From: Candidatus Krumholzibacteriia bacterium
GTDB lineage: Bacteria > Krumholzibacteriota > Krumholzibacteriia > LZORAL124-64-63
Length of the DNA stretch: 15,428 nt
Direction: 5' to 3'
NCBI GenBank assembly: GCA_014859985.1
Contig: JACZKN010000448.1
Location: 1 to 15,428, forward strand
The notes under the pieces are model-generated. The model searched no databases. It was not told the DNA's origin and saw nothing but the letters and a program-made list of their open reading frames with translations. Positions 1 to 8,091 of this stretch are shown piece after piece (the stretch's first letter is position 1; each line of letters starts with the position of its first letter). The translations under genes and the position numbers were made by a program.

Positions 1-417
1 CCGGGAGCCGCCGCGGCGGACCCGGCCCGCCTGGCGGCCGTGGGCCGCACCGGCGGCCTGCACGACGTGTACGATGCCGCCCTGGCCCGGGAACTGGCCC
101 TCGCCGCAGCGGCGGCGGGCGTGCCGGTCCACGCCGGCACCTACGCCAGCATGGACGGTCCGGCCTACGAGGCCAAGGCGGAGATCGGGATGCTGCGCCG
201 CAGCGGCTGCGACGCCGTGGGCATGTCCACGGCGCCCGAGGCGGTGCTGCTGCACCGGCTGGGGGTGCGCACGGTGGGCCTGAGCTGCATCACCAACCCC
301 GCCCGCGAGACCGGCCAGCCCGAGCTCTCCCACCAGGACGTGGTGGAGGTGGGCGCCATGGTGCGCGGCCGCATCGCCAAGCTGCTGCTGGAGTTCCTGC
401 CCCGGGCGGCCGCGTAG
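1..417 (+). CDS. Purine nucleoside phosphorylase, trimeric PNP family (5'-truncated)
   Basis: The reading frame is open from the window edge, so the N-terminal half is missing: 138 residues are visible and the family is usually about 270. The enzyme cleaves purine (deoxy)nucleosides with phosphate to free base and (deoxy)ribose-1-phosphate in cytosolic purine salvage. The visible part matches the C-terminal half of the trimeric PNP/MTAP family: GTYASMDGPAYEAKAEI, then DAVGMSTAPE, then SCITNPA. These segments carry the base- and ribose-contacting Glu, Met and Asn. The Asn in ITNP fits guanosine/inosine phosphorylases (punA/deoD type) rather than methylthioadenosine phosphorylases, which have Asp nearby; that specificity is an inference. 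The stop is TAG. The next gene, tpiA, starts 96 bp downstream. Family assignment is firm; the exact symbol is not. Confidence 0.92.
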   Translation, partial: PGAAAADPARLAAVGRTGGLHDVYDAALARELALAAAAAGVPVHAGTYASMDGPAYEAKAEIGMLRRSGCDAVGMSTAPEAVLLHRLGVRTVGLSCITNPARETGQPELSHQDVVEVGAMVRGRIAKLLLEFLPRAAA

Positions 418-425
418 GGGCCGGG

Positions 426-456
426 TGGACAGCGCCATCGGGAGATGAGATATTCT
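426..456 (+). promoter_or_regulatory. Possible sigma70-type promoter upstream of tpiA
   Basis: In the 96-bp gap before tpiA, TGGACA (426-431, 5 of 6 to TTGACA) precedes a local A+T-rich patch, GATATTCT (449-456). The -10 could be GATATT (17-bp spacer) or TATTCT (19-bp spacer); each matches TATAAT at 4 of 6 positions. The patch stands out in very G+C-rich surroundings and lies about 58 bp before the ATG. Motif evidence only. Confidence 0.3.
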
Positions 457-513
457 GTGGCGGCCCGGTTCGGGGCCGCAACCGCAACCTGGAACCCCGG
501 CCAAGGAGATCCC

Positions 514-1287
514 ATGCGCCGCTACCTGGTCGCCGGCAACTGGAAATTGAACCTGGGCCCCGCGGCCGGCCGCGAGTTGGCCTTCGGCCTGGCCGACCGG
601 CTCCGGGGCCGCGAGCTGCGGGGCGACGTCGTGGTCTGCCCGCCGTTCGTCACCCTGGCCGCCGTGGCGCCCGCGGCCCAGGGCGACCCGGTGCAGCTGG
701 GCGCCCAGAACTGCGCGGCCTGGGACAAGGGCGCCTACACCGGCGAGGTCTCGGCCGCCATGCTGGCCGAGGCGGGCGTGCGCTACGTGATCGTCGGCCA
801 CAGCGAGCGCCGCCAGTACTTCCGCGAGATCGACCAGGACTTCGTCGGCAAGATCGACCAGGTGCACGCCGCGGGCCTGAAGGCGATCTTCTGCTACGGC
901 GAGGTCCTGGACGAGCGCAAGGGCGGCCGGGCCGAGGCCGTGGTCGAGGCCCAGCTGCGCGGCGTGCTGCCGCGCCTCGAGGGGGCCAACGCCTACAACC
1001 TGGTGCTGGCCTACGAGCCGGTCTGGGCCATCGGCACCGGCGAGACCGCCACGCCGGAGATCGCCCAGCACATGCACGCCCATTCCCGCGCCCTGGCGGG
1101 GCAGCTGCTGGGCGCGGAGACCGCCGGGGCCCTGCGCATCCTCTACGGCGGCAGCTGCAAGCCCGACAACGCCCGCGAGCTGATCGGCCAGCCCGACGTG
1201 GACGGCGGCCTGATCGGCGGGGCCAGCCTCAAGGCCGCGGATTTCCTGGGCATCATCGACGGGGCCGAGGCCGCGTGCGACGGATGA
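514..1287 (+). CDS. tpiA: Triosephosphate isomerase
   Basis: Interconverts dihydroxyacetone phosphate and glyceraldehyde-3-phosphate in cytosolic glycolysis/gluconeogenesis. The 257-residue product is normal for the family (about 250). It begins with the signature AGNWKLN, placing the phosphate-contacting Asn9 and Lys11. The electrophilic His96 is in VGHSERR and the general-base Glu168 in AYEPVWAIGTG, whose end is the mobile loop 6. YGGS (211-214) and GGLIGGASL (231-239) supply the remaining phosphate-binding backbone. I chose the ATG at 514 because AAGGAGAT lies 5 nt upstream and the protein then starts exactly like TIMs. An in-frame ATG at 445 would add 23 residues with no counterpart in the family. 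All catalytic residues are present. The stop codon is 20 bp before the next gene's preferred start. Confidence 0.97.
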   Translation: MRRYLVAGNWKLNLGPAAGRELAFGLADRLRGRELRGDVVVCPPFVTLAAVAPAAQGDPVQLGAQNCAAWDKGAYTGEVSAAMLAEAGVRYVIVGHSERRQYFREIDQDFVGKIDQVHAAGLKAIFCYGEVLDERKGGRAEAVVEAQLRGVLPRLEGANAYNLVLAYEPVWAIGTGETATPEIAQHMHAHSRALAGQLLGAETAGALRILYGGSCKPDNARELIGQPDVDGGLIGGASLKAADFLGIIDGAEAACDG

Positions 1288-1307
1288 CGACCCGAAAGGA
1301 CGGAACC

Positions 1308-3944
1308 ATGCCCCGGATTCCCGCCGCGGCCCTGCTGCTGGTGGCTCTTGCCGGCACGGCCCTGCCCGCGGGCGCGCGCCCGGACGCGGCAGCCGGCTAC
1401 GACGACCTGCCGCTGGAGCCGGCCTTCCCCGCCCTGCCCGCGAATCTCGAGCTGCTGCGCCTGGAAAACGGGCTCGAGGTGGTGCTGCTGCGCAACCCCG
1501 CCCAGCCCATGGTGGGCATCTACACCCAGGTCAAGGTGGGCTCGGCCCGGGAGAACGCGCGCACCAGCGGCATGAGCCACATGCTGGAGCACCTGCTCTT
1601 CAACGGCACCGCCAAGTGGTACCAGGAGGCGCTGTACGCCGAGACCGACCGCCTGGGCGCCTACAACAACGCCAACACCTCCGATTTCTACACCAATTTC
1701 ATGACCGTGCTGCCGGCGGCGAACCTGGCCGGGGGCCTGGAGCTGCAGAGCCAGATGCTCTTTCACTCCCTGATCCCCGCGGACAAGTTCGCCAAGGAGC
1801 AGGGCATCGTCCTGGGCGAGCTGGTGCAGGCCCGCGACCGGCCCGGGCACGCGCTGGACGAGACCCTGCGCAGCGTCCTGTTCGCCGGCTCCGGCCTGGA
1901 GTTGCCCACCCTCGGCACCCGCGCCTCCATCGCCCACCTGCAGCGGGACGACGTGCACGCGTTCTGGCGCACTTGGTACGTGCCCAACAACATGGTGCTG
2001 ACCCTGGCCGGCAACTTCGAGCGGGACCGGGCCGTGGCCCTGCTCCAGGAGCACTACGGCGCCGTGGCCCCGGCCACCCTGCCGGACGCCGAGCCGTTGC
2101 CGCTGCCGCCCATCGAGCAGACCCGGGCGCTCACCCGCCGCGTCGGCGACCGGCGCACCGTCGCCCTGGCCTTCGAGGCCCCCACCTGGGGCATGGGCGA
2201 CTTCCATCCCTTTCAGGTCCTGACCGAGCTGCTGACCCTCGACGGCTCCGGCCTGCTGACCCGGGTGCTGGACGGGCTGGACGCCGCCGTGCGGCCGGAG
2301 GTCTCCCTGTGGTGGGAGAGGGCGCCGGGCCACGGCCGCCTGGTCTTCCGGTTCACGCTGCCCGAGGGCCTGGACCCCGGCCAGTGCTACCGTCTGGTGC
2401 AGGACGCGGTGGCCGCCGGCCTGGACCTGGGCATCGGCGACGAGGACCTGCTGGGCGTCGTCCGGATGGCGGAGACCGCGACCCTGCTGGAGCGCGAGCA
2501 GCTGCGCATGACCGGCATCTACACCGCCGAGACCCTCGTGCTCGGAGGGGTCGATGCGTTCGCCGGCTACCTGGACGGGCTGCGCGCGGTCACCGGCGCG
2601 GACGTGCTGCGGGCGCTGGAGACCTGGCTGGCGGACGCGCCGTGCCAGGCGGTGCTGGTGGAACCGGAGGCGGGCGCCGCGGCCGCCGCGCCCGCCGGGT
2701 GGGCGCCGCTGCCGGTGGAGCGCTCGGAGCTGGCCAACGGCGCCGTGCTCGTGTCCCAGACCAACGAGGCCAGCCCGGTGCTCGCGATCCACCTGGCCGT
2801 GCGGGGCCGCGCCCTGCTGGACAGCGAAGCCGCCGCTGCCGGGGCCCTGGACCTCGTGCACCGCCTGCTGGACGAGGGTTACGCCGGTTGCGACGCCGGC
2901 TGCCTGGCCGGCCGGCTGCGCGCCCTGGGCGCGGTGGTCAAGAAGGTGGACGACCCGCGGATCCCCATGGACGACTACTACACCAACGGCCGCTTCAGCT
3001 GGATCCGCATCGAGACCGCGGCCCGGCACGGGGCCGAGGTGCTGGACCTGCTCGTGCGGGAGATCCAGCACGCGGCCTTCGACGCGGGCGACTTCGCACG
3101 CCTCCGCGACGAACGCGTGGCCGAGCTACAGCGGCGGCAGGCCAGTGCCCGGGCCACCGCCGACCGCCTGCTGGACCGGACCCTCTTCGCCGGCCATCCC
3201 CTGGCGCTCGAGCCCGAGGGTACGGTCGAGTCCCTGTCGGGGCTGACCTTCGACCAGGTGCGGGCGCTCTACCGCCGGGCCTTCTCGCCGGAGAACCTGG
3301 TCTTCGCCGTGGTGGGGCCCCTGGCCCACCGGGACCTGGCCCGCATCCTCGAGCAGAACCTGGCCGGGCGCGGCCGCCCCGCTGCCGGCCTGCCGCCGCT
3401 GGTGCCGACGGCGGGTCCGGCGGAGGTCTCGGCCAAGGTCGGTGGCCAGCTGACGGCCATCCGCCTCGGTTCGGTCCTGGCGATCGACCCGGCCGACGCC
3501 CCGGCCCTGGAAATGGCCGTGGCCGTCCTCGGCGACCGCCTGGCCATGGACCTGCGCGAGACCCGGGGCCTGAGCTACAGCACCGGCGCGTCGCTGGAGA
3601 TCCACGGCGGCCAGGGGGTGTTCATCGCCTGGCTGAATCCTCCGGCCGAACGCCTGGCCGAGGGGCGGCAGGCCCTGCGCGGGGCCGTCGCCGGGTTCGA
3701 CCCCGCAACGGTCACGCAGCAGGAGCTGGACCGCCTCCGCAGCGCCCGCAACGGCCGCCAGATGATGCGCCGCCTGTCGTCCATGGGGCAGGCCTACCAC
3801 CTGGCCATGGCCGAAATGGACGGCGACCTGGCCGGCTACCTGGAACAGGCGCAGCGCCTCGAGGCGGTGGCGCTGGCGGACCTGCGGCGCGCCGCGGCCA
3901 CGTACCTGGGCGCCGCGCCCCTGGTCGAGGTGGTCGTGGACTGA
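1308..3944 (+). CDS. Exported M16 family zinc metallopeptidase, two-repeat form
   Basis: A predicted secreted or periplasmic peptidase of 878 residues. Residues 1-23 look like a Sec signal peptide (basic start, Leu/Ala-rich core, cleavage near AGA). I chose the ATG at 1308 because AAAGGA sits 7 nt upstream and this start exposes the signal peptide directly; GTG at 1275 and ATG at 1284 are in-frame alternatives overlapping the tpiA stop. The N-terminal half (about 45-465) carries the inverted zinc motif HMLEH (His91, Glu94, His95) and Glu171, 75 residues further, as expected for HxxEHx74-76E. The C-terminal half (about 475-870) is a second M16 repeat with a degenerate motif around His518 (HRLLDEG), so it is probably non-catalytic. 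It keeps the substrate-side Arg753 and Tyr757 in LRETRGLSYS. This architecture resembles PqqL-type proteases. Substrate is unknown. The M1-like gene follows after 101 bp. Confidence 0.9.
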   Translation: MPRIPAAALLLVALAGTALPAGARPDAAAGYDDLPLEPAFPALPANLELLRLENGLEVVLLRNPAQPMVGIYTQVKVGSARENARTSGMSHMLEHLLFNGTAKWYQEALYAETDRLGAYNNANTSDFYTNFMTVLPAANLAGGLELQSQMLFHSLIPADKFAKEQGIVLGELVQARDRPGHALDETLRSVLFAGSGLELPTLGTRASIAHLQRDDVHAFWRTWYVPNNMVLTLAGNFERDRAVALLQEHYGAVAPATLPDAEPLPLPPIEQTRALTRRVGDRRTVALAFEAPTWGMGDFHPFQVLTELLTLDGSGLLTRVLDGLDAAVRPEVSLWWERAPGHGRLVFRFTLPEGLDPGQCYRLVQDAVAAGLDLGIGDEDLLGVVRMAETATLLEREQLRMTGIYTAETLVLGGVDAFAGYLDGLRAVTGADVLRALETWLADAPCQAVLVEPEAGAAAAAPAGWAPLPVERSELANGAVLVSQTNEASPVLAIHLAVRGRALLDSEAAAAGALDLVHRLLDEGYAGCDAGCLAGRLRALGAVVKKVDDPRIPMDDYYTNGRFSWIRIETAARHGAEVLDLLVREIQHAAFDAGDFARLRDERVAELQRRQASARATADRLLDRTLFAGHPLALEPEGTVESLSGLTFDQVRALYRRAFSPENLVFAVVGPLAHRDLARILEQNLAGRGRPAAGLPPLVPTAGPAEVSAKVGGQLTAIRLGSVLAIDPADAPALEMAVAVLGDRLAMDLRETRGLSYSTGASLEIHGGQGVFIAWLNPPAERLAEGRQALRGAVAGFDPATVTQQELDRLRSARNGRQMMRRLSSMGQAYHLAMAEMDGDLAGYLEQAQRLEAVALADLRRAAATYLGAAPLVEVVVD

Positions 3945-3968
3945 GCGTACCGCCGGTCGGGCCGGCCC

Positions 3969-3998
3969 TTGCCGGCGGCCGGCTCCCGCGGCTATCCT
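3969..3998 (+). promoter_or_regulatory. Possible promoter for the M1-like peptidase gene
   Basis: In the 101-bp gap after the M16 gene, TTGCCG (3969-3974) and TATCCT (3993-3998) are separated by 18 bp. Each matches the sigma70 consensus at 4 of 6 positions. The -10 candidate lies 47 bp before the M1-like ATG, leaving room for a leader with GGAGGT at 4032-4037. Motif evidence only; read-through from the M16 gene is equally possible because no terminator hairpin was seen in the gap. Confidence 0.3.
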
Positions 3999-4045
3999 GC
4001 CGGGATTCCTGCCCGCGGCCACTGACCCCCCGGAGGTGCCCGTCG

Positions 4046-6082
4046 ATGCGCTGCGTCACCGCGATCCTGTTGTCCTTCCTCGGTTGCGGCGGTGCCGCGG
4101 CCGCCGCCCCGCCCGTGATCCACCACGCGGCGCAGATCGTGCTGGACCCGCAGACCCACGAGGTGCGGATCGTCGACCGCCTGACGTTGCCGCCGGGGCT
4201 GGCGGCCCTGACCGTGGGCGAGGGCCTGGTCGTCGAGGAGATCACCGGGGCGCCCGCCGGCTGGCAGCCGCGACTGGTGGAGGACGAACAGGGCCGCCGC
4301 CAGGTCATCGACCTCGGGCCCCTGGGGCTGGACCAGGGCGGGCAGGCCGTCCTCAGCCTGCGCGGCGTCTTCCACCAGCCCACCGACCAGGTGAGCTTCT
4401 CCCGGGAGAACGTGGGGGGCGAGATCACCGCCACCATCGGCGAGGAGGGCATCTGGCTCTCGTCGGCGGCCGGCTGGCTGCCCGGCGCCGACGGCGCCCT
4501 GCACACCCACGACCTGACGGTGACGGCGCCCGCGGGCTTCGTCAGCGTGACCCAGGGCCGGCGCGAGGTAATCGCCCCCGACGTCACCCGCTGGGTCGCC
4601 GACCACCCCAGCGACGGCCTGAATCTGGTGGCGAACCGCTTCGTGGTCCACGAGGAGCCGGTGCGCGACGGCGTGACCGCCTACACCTTCTTCCTGGAGG
4701 ACGATGCCGACCTGCGGGCCACCTACATGGAGCGCACCCGGGCCTACCTCGCCATGTACGAGGAGATGATCGGCCCCTACCCGTACGCCAAGTTCGCCAC
4801 CGTGGAGAACTGGTTCCCCACCGGCTACGGAATGCCCGGCTGGACCCTGCTGGGCAGCCAGGTGCTGCGGCTGCCCTTCATCCCCACCACCAGCTTCGGC
4901 CACGAGATCGCCCACAACTGGTGGGGCAATGCGGTGTTCGTGGACGCCGGGCGCGGCAACTGGTGCGAAGGACTGACCAGCTGGTCCGCCGACTACCACT
5001 ACAAGGAACTGGAAGGGCCGGAGGCGGCGCGCGAGTACCGCCGCAACCTGCTGAAGGACTACTACGCCTACGTGAAGGATCCGGCCGCCGATTTCCCCCT
5101 GCGCGACTTCAAGAGCCGCCACAGCGGGGCCACCCGCGCCGTGGGCTACGGCAAGAGCATGATGGTCTTCCACATGCTGGACCGGCAGCTCGGGCGCGAG
5201 CGCTTCCTGGCGGGGCTGCGGCGCGTCTACGCCGAGCGGCGGTTCACCCGGGCGGCGTGGGACGATTTCCTGGCGGTCTTCGGCGAGGCGGGCGGGTTCG
5301 AGCCCGCGGCCTTCGCCGCCCAGTGGCTCGAGCGCACGGGGGCGCCGGTGCTGGCCCTGGGCCGGGTGGAGTTCGCGGACGACCAGGTGGCGTTCGTGCT
5401 GCAGCAGGCCGCGCCGCCCTACGTCCTGGACGTGCCCGTGCAGGTCGACGGGAAGGACGGCCCGCGCCTGCACCGGGTCGCCCTGACGGAAAGGGAGCAG
5501 CGCTTCACCCTGCCGGCGGACCAGCCGGTGCGCCTGGCCGTGGACCCGGACTACGACCTGTTCCGCCGCCTGCACGTCCAGGAGGTGGAGCCCACCGTGA
5601 GCCAGACCCTGGCCGAGGAGGTGCCCAACGTGGTGTGCGGCGATCCGGCGCTGGTGCAGGCCGCCCGGGCCTTCGGCGAGGCCTTCACCGACGGGCGCTG
5701 GTTCAACCTGCTGGAGAACGGCCGGCCGCCGCGGGACCTGCCCCCGGGCGCCTACCAGTCCAACCTCGTGATCAACCCGGCGCCGGCGGTGGCGGCGGAG
5801 TACCCGCGCCCGGAGCTGACGGTCGCCGGCCGCACCCTCGTCCTGGAGGGCCGGCGCTACAGCCTGGACGAGTACGACCTGGTCTACGCCGCGGCCAACC
5901 CGGCCCAGCCGGAGGTCACCGACCTGGTGATCCACTGCGGCTCGGCCGCGCGGCTGGCGGCCCTGGGGGGGCGCCTGGGCCACTACGGCAAGTACAGCTG
6001 GCTGCTGCTGCCGGCGGGGCAGGGCCGGGTGCTGCGGGGCAACTGGGCCCCGGCGGCGTCGCCCCTGACCGCGGCCCGCTAG
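4046..6082 (+). CDS. Exported M1-like gluzincin metallopeptidase with C-terminal extension
   Basis: A 678-residue exported protein. The start is ATG 4046, with GGAGGT 8 nt upstream. Residues 1-21 are a signal peptide; Cys14 in FLGC is a poor lipobox, so ordinary Sec cleavage in the AAAA run is more likely. Residues about 25-205 resemble the N-terminal beta domain of M1 enzymes and 210-430 the catalytic domain. Zinc ligands are His286 and His290 in HEIAHNWWGN plus Glu308 in NWCEGLTSW, with catalytic Glu287 and a likely transition-state Tyr368 in GYGKSMMVF. Two things differ from classical M1 aminopeptidases. The His-to-Glu spacing is 17 rather than 18 residues, and the GxMEN substrate-anchoring motif is absent, with VENWFPTGYGMPGWTLLG there instead. 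Exopeptidase activity therefore cannot be assumed. Residues 510-670 form an extra domain I could not identify, ending near HYGKYSWLLL. Confidence 0.87.
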   Translation: MRCVTAILLSFLGCGGAAAAAPPVIHHAAQIVLDPQTHEVRIVDRLTLPPGLAALTVGEGLVVEEITGAPAGWQPRLVEDEQGRRQVIDLGPLGLDQGGQAVLSLRGVFHQPTDQVSFSRENVGGEITATIGEEGIWLSSAAGWLPGADGALHTHDLTVTAPAGFVSVTQGRREVIAPDVTRWVADHPSDGLNLVANRFVVHEEPVRDGVTAYTFFLEDDADLRATYMERTRAYLAMYEEMIGPYPYAKFATVENWFPTGYGMPGWTLLGSQVLRLPFIPTTSFGHEIAHNWWGNAVFVDAGRGNWCEGLTSWSADYHYKELEGPEAAREYRRNLLKDYYAYVKDPAADFPLRDFKSRHSGATRAVGYGKSMMVFHMLDRQLGRERFLAGLRRVYAERRFTRAAWDDFLAVFGEAGGFEPAAFAAQWLERTGAPVLALGRVEFADDQVAFVLQQAAPPYVLDVPVQVDGKDGPRLHRVALTEREQRFTLPADQPVRLAVDPDYDLFRRLHVQEVEPTVSQTLAEEVPNVVCGDPALVQAARAFGEAFTDGRWFNLLENGRPPRDLPPGAYQSNLVINPAPAVAAEYPRPELTVAGRTLVLEGRRYSLDEYDLVYAAANPAQPEVTDLVIHCGSAARLAALGGRLGHYGKYSWLLLPAGQGRVLRGNWAPAASPLTAAR

Positions 6083-6127
6083 CGGGGCCGCGCCGAGGAA
6101 TCGCAGGACACCCGGGCCGGCCGTTTG

Positions 6128-6136
6128 TGGTACAAT
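6128..6136 (+). promoter_or_regulatory. Possible extended -10 promoter upstream of the propeller lipoprotein
   Basis: TGGTACAAT matches the extended -10 form TGnTATAAT with one mismatch in the hexamer. It sits in the 158-bp gap after the M1-like gene, about 105 bp before the next ATG. There is no convincing -35 at 17 bp; AGGACA at 6105-6110 is 20 bp away. Extended -10 promoters can work without a good -35, but this is motif evidence only. Confidence 0.33.
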
Positions 6137-6240
6137 GGGCCCGCACGCACAGGGGGCCGGTTCCGTCCGGCCCTTCCCGTCGCTCCGGGCCGCGCACCGC
6201 CGGCCGGGCCGCCGGCAGCCGCAGGATTGACGAGGCTTCC

Positions 6241-8067
6241 ATGCGAGGAATCGCCCAGCACCGACCGCCGCGCCGCCGGGTCCCGCTCCGGCGTGCGGCG
6301 GGGTCTGTCCGGGCCCTGCTGCCGGCCCTGCTGCTGGCCCTGCCGATCCTCTGCGCCGGGGGCTGTGGCGACGACGACGACGGCGGCTCCGTCACCCCGG
6401 GCCAGCCGGCCTGGGCCACGATCCTCGAACCCGAGTACACCAACCGCGCCGTGTGGGGCCTGTCCGCCGGCCGCTTCTTCGTGGTCACCGAGAACGGGGT
6501 CATCCGCCGCTACTGGGACGGCGAGTGGACCACCTGGCACGTGGACTACGCGGTCAACCTGCGCGCCGTGTGGGGCAACGCCGCCGACGACGTCTGGGCC
6601 GTGGGCGAGGGGGGCACCTGCCTGCATTTCGACGGCCGGGCCTGGACGGTCTTCTACGCGGGCACCTACACCGACCTGCTGGGCCTGTGGGGCTCGGGGC
6701 CGGACAACGTGGTCGCCGTGGGCGACGCGGGGGTGGTCACCCGCTTCGACGGCACCCGCTGGCAGAGCGAGGACAGCGGCGTCGACGTGACCTTGTACGG
6801 GGTGTGGGGCTCCGGTCCGGACGACATCTGGGCCGTGGGACGGGCCGGCGCCATGGTGCGCTACGACGGGACGGCCTGGACGGCCCCGCCCCGGGTCACC
6901 GACAGCGCCCTGGATGCGGTCTGGGGCTACGGCCCGGCCGAGATCTACGCCGTGGGCTCGCTGGGCACGGTGCTGCGCTACGACGGGAGCGTTTGGCAGC
7001 CCGAGCCCACCGACACCTCGGACCGGCTATGGTCGGTGTGGGGTCTGCCCGGCACGCCGCCGGTGGCCGTGGGCGCCAACGGCACCTACCTGGTCCGGGC
7101 CGCGGACGGCACCTGGAGCGGCAGCACCATCGCCGAGGGCCGCTATCTCTACGGGCTCTGGGGGGACGGCGACAGCGCGCTGCTGGTGGTGGGCTACAAC
7201 GGCCTGGTGATGCGCCTGGCGAGCCCCGCCTGGCAGACCATCAACGACGGCCGCACCCACTGGCTGCAGGAAGTCTGGACCGACGGCTGCGGCCGGGTGA
7301 TCGCCGCCGGCAAGCAGGGCGTGCTGCTCGAGTCCCAGGACGGCGGCTGGCAGGACGTGGCGCCGGATCTGGACGGCGTCGACTACGCCGACGTGTGGGG
7401 TCCCGAGCCCGGCGACTGGTTCGCCGTGGGGACCGGCGGCGTGATCGTGCGCCACCGCAACGGCCACCCCTGGTCGGTGTGGCGCCTGCAGTCGGGCGCC
7501 GACCTGGAGGCGATCTGGGGCACCGGGCCCAACGACGTGTTCGCCGTGGGCCAGGGCGGCACCATCATCCACTTCGACGGGGACAGCTGGGAGAACATGG
7601 CCAGCAGCACCACCGTCTCCCTGCTGGACGTGCACGGCCGCGGTCCCGGCGACGTCATCGCCGTGGGCCTGGGCGGCACCATCCTGCACTTCAACGGCAT
7701 CATCTGGCGCACCCTCGACTCGGGGCGCAGCGAGGCCCTGTACGGCGTGTGGTGCCGCACCGGCGGCCAGACCATCGCCGTGGGCGAGGGCGGCCTGGCG
7801 CTGCACAACGCCGGCACGCCCTGGCTGGGCTCCCCCTGGGAGGCCCGCTCGGCGGGCACGGCCTTCTCCCTGTACGCCGCGGCCGGCGACCTGGACGGCA
7901 ACGTCTACGCGGCCGGCTACAACGGCGTCGTCGTCCGCCACGACGGGACGGCCTGGGAGGTCCTGACGACCAACAGCCACGACCGCCTCAACGGCCTGCA
8001 CGTCGCCCCCTGCGGCGACGTCTACGCGGCCGGCATGTGGGGCGTCATCCTGCGCTACGGCAATTGA
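6241..8067 (+). CDS. Probable lipoprotein built of 14 WG/AVG-type beta-propeller repeats
   Basis: A 608-residue envelope protein with no enzyme motif. An Arg-rich N-terminus and a Leu-rich core (25-38) lead to AGGC, with Cys42 as the likely lipidated residue; the Ala at -3 is acceptable but not ideal. An acidic tether, GDDDDGGS, follows. Residues about 68-608 are fourteen tandem repeats of 38-44 residues with the pattern LxxVWGxGPDDVWAVGxxGxxxRYDGxxW. Repeats 6, 8, 12 and 14 are the most degenerate. Each repeat has four short beta-type segments, so one repeat probably equals one propeller blade. Similar repeats are known in lipoproteins of Myxococcota and other G+C-rich bacteria, where function is mostly unknown. 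The start is ATG 6241 with GAGG 5 nt upstream. The pepD start follows after 24 bp, so co-transcription is likely. A binding or scaffold role is an inference. Confidence 0.85.
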   Translation: MRGIAQHRPPRRRVPLRRAAGSVRALLPALLLALPILCAGGCGDDDDGGSVTPGQPAWATILEPEYTNRAVWGLSAGRFFVVTENGVIRRYWDGEWTTWHVDYAVNLRAVWGNAADDVWAVGEGGTCLHFDGRAWTVFYAGTYTDLLGLWGSGPDNVVAVGDAGVVTRFDGTRWQSEDSGVDVTLYGVWGSGPDDIWAVGRAGAMVRYDGTAWTAPPRVTDSALDAVWGYGPAEIYAVGSLGTVLRYDGSVWQPEPTDTSDRLWSVWGLPGTPPVAVGANGTYLVRAADGTWSGSTIAEGRYLYGLWGDGDSALLVVGYNGLVMRLASPAWQTINDGRTHWLQEVWTDGCGRVIAAGKQGVLLESQDGGWQDVAPDLDGVDYADVWGPEPGDWFAVGTGGVIVRHRNGHPWSVWRLQSGADLEAIWGTGPNDVFAVGQGGTIIHFDGDSWENMASSTTVSLLDVHGRGPGDVIAVGLGGTILHFNGIIWRTLDSGRSEALYGVWCRTGGQTIAVGEGGLALHNAGTPWLGSPWEARSAGTAFSLYAAAGDLDGNVYAAGYNGVVVRHDGTAWEVLTTNSHDRLNGLHVAPCGDVYAAGMWGVILRYGN

Positions 8068-8091
8068 AGACACCACCTTCGAGGAGAGACC

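Noticed and set aside
4046..4117. Lipoprotein signal at Cys14 of the M1-like peptidase (FLGC)
   Set aside because: The -3 position is Phe and an Ala-rich Sec cleavage region follows directly, so a normal signal peptide is more likely.
1616..6082. A 1488-codon open frame joining M16 out-of-frame sequence to the M1-like protein
   Set aside because: Only the part from ATG 4046 encodes recognisable protein. The upstream part is the +2 shadow of the M16 gene, Gly/Arg/Pro-rich and open only because stop codons are rare at this G+C content.
6442..8064. Tandem DNA repeat or CRISPR-like array suggested by about 117-nt periodicity
   Set aside because: The periodicity comes from the protein repeats. 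The DNA copies are diverged and there is no constant repeat with unique spacers.
4036..8067. A 1343-codon open frame that appears to fuse upstream sequence to the propeller protein
   Set aside because: Sequence before ATG 6241 is the out-of-frame shadow of the M1-like gene. A ribosome-binding site and a signal peptide/lipobox appear only at 6241.
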